A stretch of DNA of 64,000 nucleotides from Brachypterus glaber. Lineage: Eukaryota; Arthropoda; Insecta; Coleoptera; Kateretidae. How positions within the stretch are numbered: the first letter of the stretch is position 1; each line of letters starts with the position of its first letter. A model generated the notes under the pieces. The model searched no databases. It had not been told where the DNA came from and was given only the letters and a program-made list of their open reading frames with translations. The translations under genes and the position numbers were made by a program. This document shows positions 54,430 through 64,000 of the stretch, piece after piece. The stretch is taken from positions 47,227,365-47,291,364 of the forward strand of contig OY294047.1 in the NCBI GenBank assembly GCA_958510825.1. Direction: 5' to 3'.

Positions 54430-54591
54430 TTTTTTAGAAAAGTCTCTCTTTCCTTTAAATGTCCCCCATGCCCCCCTGTCCACATTTTAAGTGCTGAAAA
54501 TATCAAATATATGCGAAAAGTTTTTAAATTTAAAGTCGATATCTCAACTCGTTCAAAGCTTAAGAGGGGGGCTGACTTTTGGACCGCACTG
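54430..54591. mobile_element. Right end of a CAGTGCGGTCC-type element
   Basis: CCCATGCCCCCCTGTCCACA, GTCGATATCTCAACTCGTTC and the terminal GACTTTTGGACCGCACTG then TA match the right arm of 35096-35811. It pairs in orientation with the left end at 49659. Confidence 0.6.
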
Positions 54592-54807
54592 TATGATAAA
54601 AAAATATCATAGAAAAATTTACAGAAAATATTTTATAAAATAATAGAAAAAAAAATAAAAAAGCAGAAAAACAAAATAAAAAAGATTAATTCTTAAAAAA
54701 ACAGAATTTATTTATTGTTTTAACACTGAGCATGAGTGCTCCCTGTTCCACCTATTGTCCCAAAATGATTTTGTGAACATTTTAACGTGATAACCTTTAT
54801 ACCAACA

Positions 54808-56284
54808 CACAGTGGGTCAGGGAAAAATAAAATTGGACAAAATTGTGCATACGGCTATTTTTGATACCGCTGATTTAAAAAAAAAAAACAACGAAAAAAT
54901 TTTTTAAAAAATCCGCGTCACTAGGGTGGTCCAATTTTTTTTTTTCAATCTTTTTAAAAATGTGTCAAATGTCTTCTTTTGAATATGTTTATGTAGACCA
55001 ATGTCCATAACCTAAAAATTAAAAATGGCTGACTCTATATGACGCATCGGTTTTTGAACCTTAACTCATGAAAATCTTTATTTCAAGATCTTAAGCCATC
55101 TGTATATATTTTTAGACCAATATATTGGTATACCTAAGGATAGTTAAGTATACCCAGTCAACACAAATACATGGCAGGAACATAACAGGTACATAACCAC
55201 TGTTCTATGTGATGTTGCAGACATGTAATTTTTATAGCCCATGTATAGTCCTTGGACTTTAACAATTCCGCCTCAAGTTATGTATCAGCTACATAACATG
55301 CTACATATCAGATACATACTAGGTACATAACAATAAAAGTAGGCGTTTCCGAATTTTGCTTGTTATGGAGTGCATCATAGATTTAGACATGGTGAACATT
55401 TTTACGTCTTTTTGATAAACCTAATAATTAAAGTATATAAATATCTTTATATATAGCATCCATCAGGCAAAATTCTTATACGATGTGCATTTTTACTGTG
55501 AAAGCAAACTTTCTACCAGGCTTAAAAATCATGGGCCACATAAAAAGCCAATTTTTAGAAAAAAAAATAGCAAATAATCATTTTAAAAAAAAATATATAT
55601 TTTAATTTTTTGTCTAAAATTATCTAAAATCAGTTTAGTTGTCTAAAAATACATGCGTTTCTACTACTTAAGGGTAAAACTTTTATTATTAACAACAATT
55701 TTAAGAATATTAGTGATTATAACCTATAAAAATTAAAATAATATAGACGCCATATTTAGTATTGAATTCATAACATTTTATGTATCGTGTATGTTCTCGT
55801 ACCATGTATATGATACATAACATGCAATATTGCATGTTATGTATCATACATAGGTATGTTACATCTTATGTAATATGGCACATGTAACGTAAAAAATCTT
55901 TCTGTTATAGGGCATGTTATGTAGCATACATATGTATGTTATGTCTCATGTAATATGGCACATGTTACCTAAAAAATCTTTCTTTACCATGTTGCATCCA
56001 TATATGTGCGGACTGGGTATATTCTATGATTAAAAAAATAGTTTATTTTACAGATTCCTTAAGAAAATAATATAATAATAAAATAATGATTTTCACGAAA
56101 ATAGGGGACTAAATATATTTTTAACTTCGATCGTATCTTTATCATATTAAATGGTTTAATTTTAAGTATTTCTCCAAAATTAATTTATTTTTTCGTTATT
56201 TTATTTAAAATCAGCGGTATAAAAAATAGCCTTATGCAAAAATTCAGAATTTTGTCCACTTTTATTTTTCCCTGGCCCACTGTG
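54808..56284. mobile_element. Palindromic element hosting CCCAGTC MITE copy 2
   Basis: The ends CACAGTGGGTCAGGGAAAAA / TTTTTCCCTGGCCCACTGTG; the arms go on through ATACGGCTATTTTTGATACC, GCTGATTT and its partner AAATCAGCGGTATAAAAAAT. Without the nested element (55153-56017) it is about 610 bases. Target duplication not clear. Confidence 0.8.
55153..56017. mobile_element. CCCAGTC-end MITE, copy 2 (nested)
   Basis: The ends CCCAGTC / GACTGGG flanked by TA (TATA on the left). Nearly identical to 46048-46908 and in the same orientation, including the perfect 38-base palindrome at about 55808-55845. Confidence 0.9.
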
Positions 56285-57066
56285 CAACGGTGCAAATAAA
56301 TTTCAAAATTGGTTGTTTGTCTTTATTAATAAATGAAAATTTCTCCGTGCCAACGAGGTGAATCTGAAAATAGTTTCTGCAGCCGCTAGCAAAACAAATT
56401 ATTTTTGGAAAAATTTGTGTAGTGAACAGAGACGGTTTTCACCAGCATTTATATAATAATATACAGGGTGTTTGCTGTCAACAAAACTATAGGTATACAT
56501 GTATCTATAGGTATACGGCCCCGACTGCAGTCAGGGCCGTAGCGAAGGAGATTTGGTGGGGGGGGGAGAAGGTCAAAAATTACAACTTTTTTTAGCCTAA
56601 AAACACAACTTTTTTCCTCGACAAAAAAAAGTTCATGACTAAAGGTCCCACCCTTTCTCAAAAAAATAGTTATCAAATTATTACACCTTCTGGTTAAGTT
56701 ATTTATATTTCTTCAAGGTTTGAGAATCCTTACTTGTATATTTCTTAATCTATGAAGTTTACAACTTTTTTCACAAGATTAAAAATTTATAATTTTATTA
56801 TTTTTAAGCCATGAAATATGCAAGTTTTATAATTTTAATCCATGAAATATGCAATTTTTTTATACTAAGATTTAAAAATCCCAACTTTTATATTTTTAAG
56901 CCATAAAATTTAAAACTTTTTTTCCCAAAATTAAAAATTTATTATTTTATTTTTTTTAACCCATGAAATATGCAACTTTTATGTTTTTAATGCATGAAAT
57001 ATGCAACTTTTTTGGTTTTCAAGATAGGTGGGGAGGAGGTCGGTAAATTGTACGCAACATGATTGG
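56285..57066. other. Intergenic, with tandem CATGAAATATGCAACTTTT-like repeats
   Basis: Degenerate 40-60-base units around (C/G)CATGAAATATGCAA(C/G)TTTT recur at about 56808, 56839, 56960 and 56991. A G-run patch lies near 56556-56567. No gene. Confidence 0.5.
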
Positions 57067-57560
57067 CTAAAGAGCAGAAAATGATGATCGTTTGACCGTA
57101 CGCACTTGTCTTTTATTGACGACGGCTGCTGCAAATTGCCAATGGCGCGCTACTTTGGCATGCCGCTGGGCGGCCGCCGGACCATTGTTTGTTGGCTTAC
57201 TACTGGAGTTTCTCCATCTAGCGCTGTCAGTCATCGACTTATTGTACAAATTAAATAAATAAATCTCGAAATAAAAAATATATTTTTGATATTTTATTTT
57301 TACCATTTTTTACTAAAACGAAAGCCTCGAGGCTTTTACAACTTTAATAGGTGGAGGAAAGCAACATTTTTAATCCAAGCTCCCTGATTTGCTTTTGTTT
57401 AAGTTAGATTACTTTAAATAATTTCAATTCCAAAGTAATCTAGATTACTTTGCCGGTAATTTAAATTTCAAATATAGTTCAACCGAAATCCGTTAATTTG
57501 CATATGGCGCCACCGTCGATCTCGATAAATAGGAAAACTGCGCGCGCTACTTCAGTCAAT
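57067..57560. promoter_or_regulatory. Upstream region of the ZAD zinc-finger gene, GC-richer
   Basis: A local rise in G+C at about 57085-57240 (GCGCGC, GGGCGGCCGCCGG) stands out against the AT-rich surroundings. A perfect AAAGCCTCGAGGCTTT palindrome lies near 57322. An initiator-like TCAGT is at 57552-57556, 81 bases before the ATG. This is a plausible promoter and 5' UTR, but nothing proves the start site. A minus-strand open frame over the GC-rich patch is not supported. Confidence 0.4.
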
Positions 57561-57632
57561 AAACGCCATTTTGTGTCAGATAAAGTAGTGAGCGTTACCT
57601 GAATAAAATAGATAACTAATTTATCAATAATA

Positions 57633-57806
57633 ATGAAAACCTACAGTAGAAAAAAAATCAGCGAAGAAGAGGAACTACCCGTTCTTCTTGACTTAAACGA
57701 ATTATGCAGGCTCTGTATGAACAAGGAAAATGAACTGTTTCCAATTTATAGTAGTGAAGAAGCCATTCCGCTTACCCTTAAAATTATGGCTTGCGTTGCT
57801 CTCGAG
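57633..57806 (+). CDS. ZAD/C2H2 zinc-finger protein, exon 1
   Basis: The start ATG is at 57633 (AATAATGAAA context) and the exon encodes 58 residues: MKTYSRKKISEEEELPVLLD, LNELCRLCMNKENELFPIYS, SEEAIPLTLKIMACVALE. C25-R-L-C28 is the first cysteine pair of a ZAD (zinc-finger associated) domain, a dimerisation domain typical of insect C2H2 proteins. Donor GTAAGT after 57806, phase 0. The complete gene has four exons, total 446 residues: N-terminal ZAD, a long acidic linker and six C2H2 fingers, as in nuclear DNA-binding regulators. The exact orthologue is not recognised. Confidence 0.92.
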
Positions 57807-57973
57807 GTAAGTTTTTGTTGTTGTTCTGATATTGACAAATTTAAGATCTGTAATTAAGGTAGATTTCTTTTATTTAAAAACAATTTTTAAATTTAGAATA
57901 CTTTTTTTAACGCCAACTAGATTTTAAATTAAATGGGCAAGTAATTTAAGTTAATTCTTCAATTTTTTAATAG

Positions 57974-58445
57974 ATATTTGAGGGGGATGGATTACCTGAT
58001 AAGATATGCCACCCTTGTAAAAGTCAGTTGGAAAAATCATATCACTTTCGAAAGAAATGTGAAAACTCTGACATGAAACTACGACAACATATCATGGAGA
58101 TGAGACATGACGAGGGGCAAACGAACGAAAGCGCGGAAGAAACAGAAATGATGGAAATACATGAAGAAGATGAAAATGAAGCTGGACCTAGCACTGAACA
58201 AGATGAAGATATCATTCAAAGTACAAAAGTAACATACTTTCAAACAAATGCTGAACTAGAACAAGAAGAGGACCCTGAAGATATAACATTGTCATCAGAA
58301 GTGAATAAGAATGCCTGTACTTTGAACACTGCAACGCAGATGAAAACGGAGATTTTGGAACATGATGATGTTTATGTTATGGACAATGAGACTAATATGG
58401 ATGCTATCGCTGATGCTGTAAAAGCCACCCTTGCTTCACAACCTG
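57974..58445 (+). CDS. ZAD/C2H2 zinc-finger protein, exon 2
   Basis: Encodes 157 residues plus one base: IFEGDGLPDKICHPCKSQLE, KSYHFRKKCENSDMKLRQHI then a strongly acidic, probably disordered linker (ESAEETEMMEIHEEDENEAG, ...). C70-x2-C73 is the second ZAD cysteine pair, completing the zinc site opened in exon 1, with the F-R-K-K-C helix after it. The acceptor TTTTTTAATAG ends at 57973; donor GTAAAT follows 58445. An ATG at 58028 inside the exon is not the start, because the ZAD would be cut. Confidence 0.9.
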
Positions 58446-59005
58446 GTAAATATATATATTTTTTTTGATCAGTATTACTTTCATCTAGGAAATTTTCTAA
58501 AAAAGTATTGCTCCTTTATATGTATCTGGATGGTTTATATGATTTTCAGTCTGTCTGAGAAAATTGGTAATGCACTTTGGGGAGTAGTGTGACAAGAGGG
58601 AAAGGGGTACTGATGTTGAGTTACATAATGCTCTTCATGAAAAGTCTGAAATGCTTTGAACTAAATAAATACTTACGTTTGGAACATTAGTTACCCATAG
58701 GTTTCTGGAATTATATTTGGTAAAAAATAAGGTGGTGTAAGAGAACGTTCAAATTTTACGTAACGCTCCTGGGGGGGGGGTCATTTTGGAGTGTTACACC
58801 CATGTTAATGGTATAGGAAAATAGTGTTACAGGTGGGGGTCCAAAATGATCAAAATTTGCGTTACGTAATATTTGAACATTCCCTAAGGGGTCAAAAGGG
58901 TAAAAACAATTATTTAAGTATTAAGTATTCTTTTGTGAACAGTTTAGTATTAATAATTTGCCTTGCTAGTAAGAAATTATTTTTATGCCTAATTTCAAAT
59001 TACAG
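58446..59005 (+). other. Zinc-finger gene intron 2
   Basis: 560 bases carrying the small MITE 58740-58884. The acceptor AATTACAG ends at 59005. Confidence 0.85.
58740..58884. mobile_element. Small TTACGTAA-type MITE in zinc-finger gene intron
   Basis: The ends AGAGAACGTTCAAATTTTAC / TAATATTTGAACATTCCC with TA outside; GTAACGC / GCGTTAC follow inward. A G-run on the left faces a G-rich stretch on the right. It belongs to the group that includes 29012-29755. Confidence 0.8.
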
Positions 59006-59237
59006 ATTTAAACCTAAGCGGACAGTTGCAACTCAAAGTGAACCAAACTGACGGAAGATCGACCGAAGTGGAAGTGACGACAGAAGACGGCTCTGTAATA
59101 GTGATGGAACTCATCACCGGTGACGACGCCGATCTGCCGACGCCACCTGAGCAGAACGAGATCAACGACGAGGGAGAATTGAAGATATTTAAGTGTCCTG
59201 AGTGCCCCAAGTCATTTGCCAGAAGAATTCAGCTCAG
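59006..59237 (+). CDS. ZAD/C2H2 zinc-finger protein, exon 3
   Basis: Encodes about 77 residues: DLNLSGQLQLKVNQTDGRST, EVEVTTEDGSVIVMELITGD, DADLPTPPEQNEINDEGELK, IFKCPECPKSFARRIQL and AG of the next Arg codon. The first zinc finger starts here (C-P-E-C-P-K-S-F-A-R-R-I-Q-L-R) and its histidines are in exon 4, so intron 3 splits finger 1. Entered in phase 1, left in phase 2. The linker is acidic and may be an activation or protein-interaction region. Confidence 0.9.
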
Positions 59238-59249
59238 GTAAAAAATGTA

Positions 59250-59490
59250 TTTTTTTATGAAGCCGAAGTTTGAAACGTTTTTTTGCAACGAAAATTCAAA
59301 TAGTATATTAAAGTACTTATTCCATAACACGTTTTTAGCGCACTAATACTTTAGAAAACTCGCCGCAAGCGGCTTGTTTTCTAAACTTGTACTCGTGCGC
59401 TAAAAACTTATGTTATGAAACTAGTACTTTAATATACTATTTGAATTTTTGTTGCAAATAAACGTTGCAAACTTCAGCTTCATTTTTTTT
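59250..59490. mobile_element. Palindromic element in the intron splitting finger 1
   Basis: From ATGAAGCCGAAGTTTG on the left to CAAACTTCAGCTTCAT on the right, with inner pairs CAAATAGTATATTAAAGTAC / GTACTTTAATATACTATTTG and CATAACACGTTTTTAGCGCA / GCGCTAAAAACTTATG. It begins about a dozen bases after the splice donor. A fragment of the same family lies at 33230-33285. Confidence 0.72.
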
Positions 59491-59855
59491 TTAAATAAAA
59501 AAATAGGTTTTGCTCTTTTGCCTAGCCCTATCACGAATATTATTAAAAACAATCCTACTTTATGTACTTTTGTTAAACTTTCTTAGTAAAATATGAGTTT
59601 TTAGTTAAAAACACATTCAAAATGTACCTCATTGTAACATAGTTGGGCCAATCGTTTTTGAGAAAAAAGTTAGTAAAAAAGGTGATTTTAATTAAAACTT
59701 GGGAGAAAGAAACCTCGCATTAAACTAATGTGTACGAATATATTCTGTTGGATGTCGCTGCAGTAAAAACATTATTACAATTGCCCCTTTATCAAATTTA
59801 CCACCATTTACCTTACAAAATAATTCCAATAATAAATATATATTTTTAATTTTAG
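59491..59855 (+). other. Remainder of zinc-finger gene intron 3
   Basis: AT-rich, no feature other than the acceptor TTTTAATTTTAG at 59855. Confidence 0.7.
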
Positions 59856-60318
59856 GAGACATGCATCGGTTCACATGCAGCAACGGGGTTTCAGCTGCGG
59901 TATTTGCGAAAAATGGTTCCCCACCCGGTCAGCCTTGGTTCGTCACGAGAGAATCCATACAGGTGAACGTCCCTTCCAATGTGAAGTTTGCCAAAAGAGT
60001 TTCGCCCAAAAAGAGATACTGTTCCGCCATTTAATGACCCACACTGGTCAGAAACCCTACAGTTGTCCCCACTGTCCCAAGGGATTTACCCAAAAAGAAC
60101 CATTGAGAATCCACCTACGTACTCATATTAATAACCCATCCGAGGTGCAGTTACACTATTGTTCATTATGTCCAAAAGTATTTTGTCATGCAAGTGGGTT
60201 AAGTAGACATTTAGTCACTCATACAGGCAAAACATTTAAATGCAGGGATTGTGATAAATCGTTTACTGATAAATCTTCTCTGAGGAGACACCATTTGCAG
60301 AGTTTGCACCAACCCTGA
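59856..60318 (+). CDS. ZAD/C2H2 zinc-finger protein, exon 4 (fingers 1-6) and stop
   Basis: Completes finger 1 (RRHASVH) and encodes five more C2H2 fingers: FSCGICEKWF...RHERIH, FQCEVCQKSF...RHLMTH, YSCPHCPKGF...IHLRTH, HYCSLCPKVF...RHLVTH and FKCRDCDKSF...RHHLQSLH, ending QP and TGA at 60316-60318. TGERPF- and TGQKPY-type linkers join fingers 2-4, the usual spacing for DNA-binding arrays. Finger 4 to 5 has a longer linker (INNPSEVQLHY), and finger 6 has a five-residue H-H spacing. All zinc ligands are present. Confidence 0.93.
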
Positions 60319-61130
60319 TTCAAGCCTTTTTAATTTTTCTTTTTAAGGTTAAACTAAATTTAAATTGCATGTTTTTAAAATTTAGAAAACCAAGTTTTTT
60401 TTACTTGTAATTTTTGATTTCGCAAAAAATAAAAAAACAGTTATTTTTAATTTAACAATAACTTTTTTAAGAAAAGCAATTTTATTTGGTTTTAACATCA
60501 ATTTTCCCAAAAATAGTCTGCTGGATTTGTTTTATTCTGATCTTAATATGATCTTATTTATCAGTCACAAAAACGAATTATAGAAAAAAGAATGGGGTAT
60601 ATAGAGGGGAAAAAGATGCAAGTGAGATGTAAAATAAGTTTACACTATGATATTTTAAAAACGCTTTGACCCAGTGATTTTAAATTTGGAACAAAGATTT
60701 TCTAAGTAGTAAACAATTTTTTTTCCAAATTTCAAGTCTATGCCAAAGATTTCTTGAAATATCGTAGTGTAAACTTGTTTTGCAAGCAACTTGCATCTTT
60801 TTCTCTACTATAAGAGATTCATCACTTTTTAATTAATTGGTTTTACCTTAAATTATTAATTTTTCGTTTTACGAAATTTTAAGTTGATGTAGAGTCTACA
60901 CACCTTGTATTTATTTTTTAAATTTTGGTTGGTATACACAGTATAAATATATTTTGTAAATAACTCATTAGTAAATTTTAAGTAACTTTATAAAACATTG
61001 ATGTATGTATTCTGTTTGAGAATATTTTGATTAAATGGCTGTATAGGTATGTAGATTTTAATAAATTTATAGACGGCGGCCATATTTAAAAGTTGACAAA
61101 AAATTTACGAGTTGACACTACAGTAATAGT
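60319..61130 (+). other. 3' flank of the zinc-finger gene
   Basis: AT-rich. An AATAAA at about 60428-60433, 110 bases after the stop, is the first plausible poly(A) signal. A GTAAACTT / AAGTTTAC inverted pair (about 60636-60645 and 60768-60775) and the repeated CTTGCATCTTTTTC / GAAAAAGATGCAAG words indicate another small palindromic element at about 60605-60815. Confidence 0.5.
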
Positions 61131-61134
61131 AACT

Positions 61135-61875
61135 ACCCAGGTAGCAAGGGATGTTATATTACAAGAAATTAACATCACTTTTGGGTGTATTTTTAAACTA
61201 AATCATAACATCACATAATATTGAAAAATAACATGTATTTAACATCACATTTGCAACGTAACACGTGCGACGTGACAACCAAGTTATTTAATAACAAATA
61301 TTTAGCAACGCTGTGAATATATCGCATGTCACATATTAACGTGGCTTTAACGTGAATGTCATGTTATTTTGCTTCTCACCGACGTTCGAAGCAAAAAAAT
61401 CGATATAAGATGATGTTGATAGAGTAAATTATTATAAGGAATTTGTATACACATTATACAATTTCCAATGCCGAGCTTCTCAAGACCATGGACACGGATT
61501 AAAGGAATATATTCTCCGCTTAATCTGCAATTTCGTATTTAGAATCATCTGTTTCAATCTGTGATTGTTTCAATTACTGATTGATTTAAATCCGATTTTT
61601 TTATAGGGTTTTAATGGTTTTATTTAGAAAAAGCTAATATCCTAGGATATTATTTAAATATTAAAGAACCAGTAACGGCATCCATAAGATATTAGATATG
61701 TGGATTTATGATGTCACAAACACGTTATTTTCGGGATGTCATTGTGTGATGTTATTAGGGGCGGACTTAGGACATCCCCACCATGCTACATTCTTGTTAA
61801 ATGAGACTACAATCTTAACATCACATGTCACATATTAACGTGGCTTTCACGTGAATGTCATGTTATTTTGCTAAA
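61135..61875. mobile_element. Probable MITE with ACATCAC/GTGATGT words
   Basis: The left end ACCCAGGTAGCAAGG. The block CATGTCACATATTAACGTGG followed by CTTT(A/C)ACGTGAATGTCATG occurs at about 61325 and again at about 61826 as a direct repeat of about 50 bases. AACATCAC / TGTGATGTTA words are scattered through. The right border is uncertain. Confidence 0.5.
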
Positions 61876-63189
61876 AAGTCCAAACGAAATAAAGTGACTT
61901 CACATAAGACTTTAATGTTATTTATCACAGAAAATAAGACAATTACCAGCTTTATTTTAAATAGATAAACTCAATAATAACCCCCGCGTGGCTTTTACTT
62001 TATTGAGTGGATAATTATTTATTTTACCCACTCAACTGTCACCTGTCAAATTATTTTCTTGTAAATGTCATTAAAATTTTTAACAAAAATATGAATTTCT
62101 AAGCTATTTATTGGATAAAACCTTGTATGGCACTCATGGGTAAACCGATATTGCCCTCTCGAAAATTAAAGGTTAATTTTCTCATGGGCAATATCTTACT
62201 TTACCCACTAGTACCATAAATAACTATTATAAAATTATATTATTGATATGAATCGCCGCAATCATACACATGACTGCTTACCGCTACAGCCAACATTTTA
62301 ACACTCGGAGTGACAGGAGTCCGCCTGAAAGTAGTCATCTCGTAAAATTTATGTGAACTTTTAAATATGGCCACCATTGAACTCGTATATTACAGAATAA
62401 TTAAATCTTCAGTTGTTGGTGAAGATGCGCGGATTTTGATTTATATAATTGAATAATCTGTATAAAAATTATTAATTATATAAAAAAGTTGCAAAGTTTA
62501 GCGTTTTAAGAAATTAAAAGCTGGCAGCTTTAAGCTGCGTAAAACTACTTTATATTATTTTATTTGTAATTTTTTTAAGAAATAAGGCTTAAGTCTTAGG
62601 CTTAGAATATGTAAAATACTAATAAATGATATTTTATTTTTAAAAAGTTTGTTATTAATTTAGTACCAAAAATACAAATTATTTGCAATGAATAGATCTA
62701 AAGCTAGTTGATATTTCAGTGCGCCAAAATATTCTCTCTCATTAATAATAAATAATTTTTGAAACAAACTGAACAGTTTCATTTTTAATAATTAAATTAT
62801 CAAATACCTGACTGAGGAATCAATTTTCGAAAAAAGAATTTTTAAACGAATTTTAAATATTTTCAGCAGCAGCTCGGTTGTCAAAAGACCGCTGCTGTAT
62901 GGAGTGACCAGAGACTATTAGTTCTGGAGTGACCTTAATTTTAAAAATCGTCTTTATAGGTTTCTTTTAGCATTTCTACAGATCTCGCTTTATTTAGTAG
63001 TAAATTGTTTAAAAAATGGTAAGATGGCAGCACCAAACAAATTTCTGTTTTTTTAAGAAAAATCAATTTTTTTAAATAATTAAATGGTAGATTTTCCTGT
63101 AAATGTTAAATTTATATTATAAATTTATTTTTATTGGTTCTAAGCCTTTTATTTCACTATTGGATTTTTAGTTAATCGATAAATACAAA
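61876..63189. other. AT-rich intergenic region with one hairpin
   Basis: An inverted pair GGGTAAACCGATATTGCCC / GGGCAATATCTTACTTTACC at about 62140-62212 could form a hairpin. Nothing else is recognised. Confidence 0.45.
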
Positions 63190-63398
63190 TTCAAGTAAAG
63201 AGATGTCGCTAGCGCAACAAGTGGCTCGCCTGGCGTATTAAACGTCAACTAAGGAATAATTTTGCTGAATCTTGACAAGTTGTCACGTTAAGTTGTTGTC
63301 TCGTGCGTGGAAGGGTGTGTGCCCGTTTAAAAAACGTGTGTGATAATTAATGTGGTGGATAACAGTGTATTAACCCCTTTCAACTTATCATTTAGACG
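63190..63398 (+). other. Possible non-coding first exon
   Basis: A GC-richer stretch without coding frame ends in AGAC/GTAAGTAC, a strong splice donor match after 63398. This is what a 5' UTR exon looks like, with its coding exons outside the window. No promoter element or coding sequence proves it. Confidence 0.3.
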
Positions 63399-64000
63399 TA
63401 AGTACACATTGTTAACCGATATGTCACTTTTAAGCGTCAGGTTTAGCGCCATAGTTGCCGTAAACAAGTGCCGGCTGTAAAATTACACAGCTACCTACGA
63501 TCTGTTAAATATGCAAATCGTGTTTATTACTGCGATTTTTATTAATCGGGAATGATTACTTTTAGCTTCAATGCTTTTTTAATTCTGTGATTTTGTGAAA
63601 TAATATTAATTTATACGGGTAGATAATTTAATTAGGACACACAAACGTGAGGCAAAGGTGAATTGTTTCATGATAAACTCTTAAAGTCTGATGACACATA
63701 TTATAATGCACTATTGTTGTTAATTGTGAGAAATTTTAACTGATATCGGTATTTTTTAAAAAGCAAAAACCTTTTTTTTTGATTAGGTGACATTTGTTTT
63801 CTCTAATAAACAAGTTTATTTATCTCTTGCCATCGTTTTAGCCAGCTAGATAAAGTAAAAACTTTCTTACTTTTTATTGGAGCTATTATCAGGATTTTAT
63901 ACTACTAAATGTAGGTGGGTCGGATAATTTTAAATACTTGCTTTTTACCGTTCCGCAGAAAAAATCGTTTCGCAGGCGGAATCCAGCCTTAAATATTGTC

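Noticed and set aside
57067..57306. 79-codon minus-strand frame in the GC-rich patch upstream of the zinc-finger gene
   Set aside because: No splice signals or domain; the composition fits a promoter-proximal GC-rich stretch.

Overview
This is a very AT-rich, gene-poor stretch of an arthropod nuclear genome, most likely an insect and quite possibly a beetle. The evidence is spliced genes with GT/AG introns, a muscle Zasp66-type gene, an insect-type ZAD/C2H2 zinc-finger gene, and a dense load of TA-flanked inverted-repeat transposons. The species was not identified; beetle is an inference.

Three protein-coding genes can be supported. (1) 1056-3087, plus strand: the last two coding exons of a HERC4-type HECT ubiquitin ligase, including the catalytic cysteine; the rest lies left of the window. 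(2) 37231 down to 13394, minus strand: a Zasp66-like Z-disc protein with a ZM motif in the first coding exons, repeated W-P-P motifs, a 243-codon Gln/Pro/Tyr repeat exon and three alternative last exons (19229-19368, 17286-17506, 13394-13638), all entered in the same phase. (3) 57633-60318, plus strand: a complete four-exon, 446-residue ZAD plus six-finger C2H2 protein. HERC4 and Zasp66 converge tail to tail; Zasp66 and the zinc-finger gene diverge across about 20 kb of repeats. A possible non-coding first exon of another plus-strand gene lies near 63190-63398.

The rest is mainly mobile DNA. More than 25 elements with long inverted arms could be delimited, most flanked by TA, one by TTAA, several nested. 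At least four copies of one MITE family share a core but carry different terminal modules. There is also a 5'-truncated LINE with a 12-bp target duplication, a decayed Tc1-like transposase, a second transposase-like remnant ending just downstream of Zasp66, and two tRNA-derived SINE-like segments.

The most unusual signals are three hammerhead-ribozyme-like motifs. Two sit head to head in a nearly perfect 485-bp palindrome (15862-16346), where a conserved leader and start codon follow the minus-strand motif. The same leader recurs at 50.5-50.8 kb in front of a short reading frame resembling the N-terminus of Penelope-like retroelements. The third motif forms the left arm of a TA-flanked inverted-repeat element at 48388-48726. 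No ribosomal RNA gene, CRISPR array or convincing functional tRNA gene was seen.
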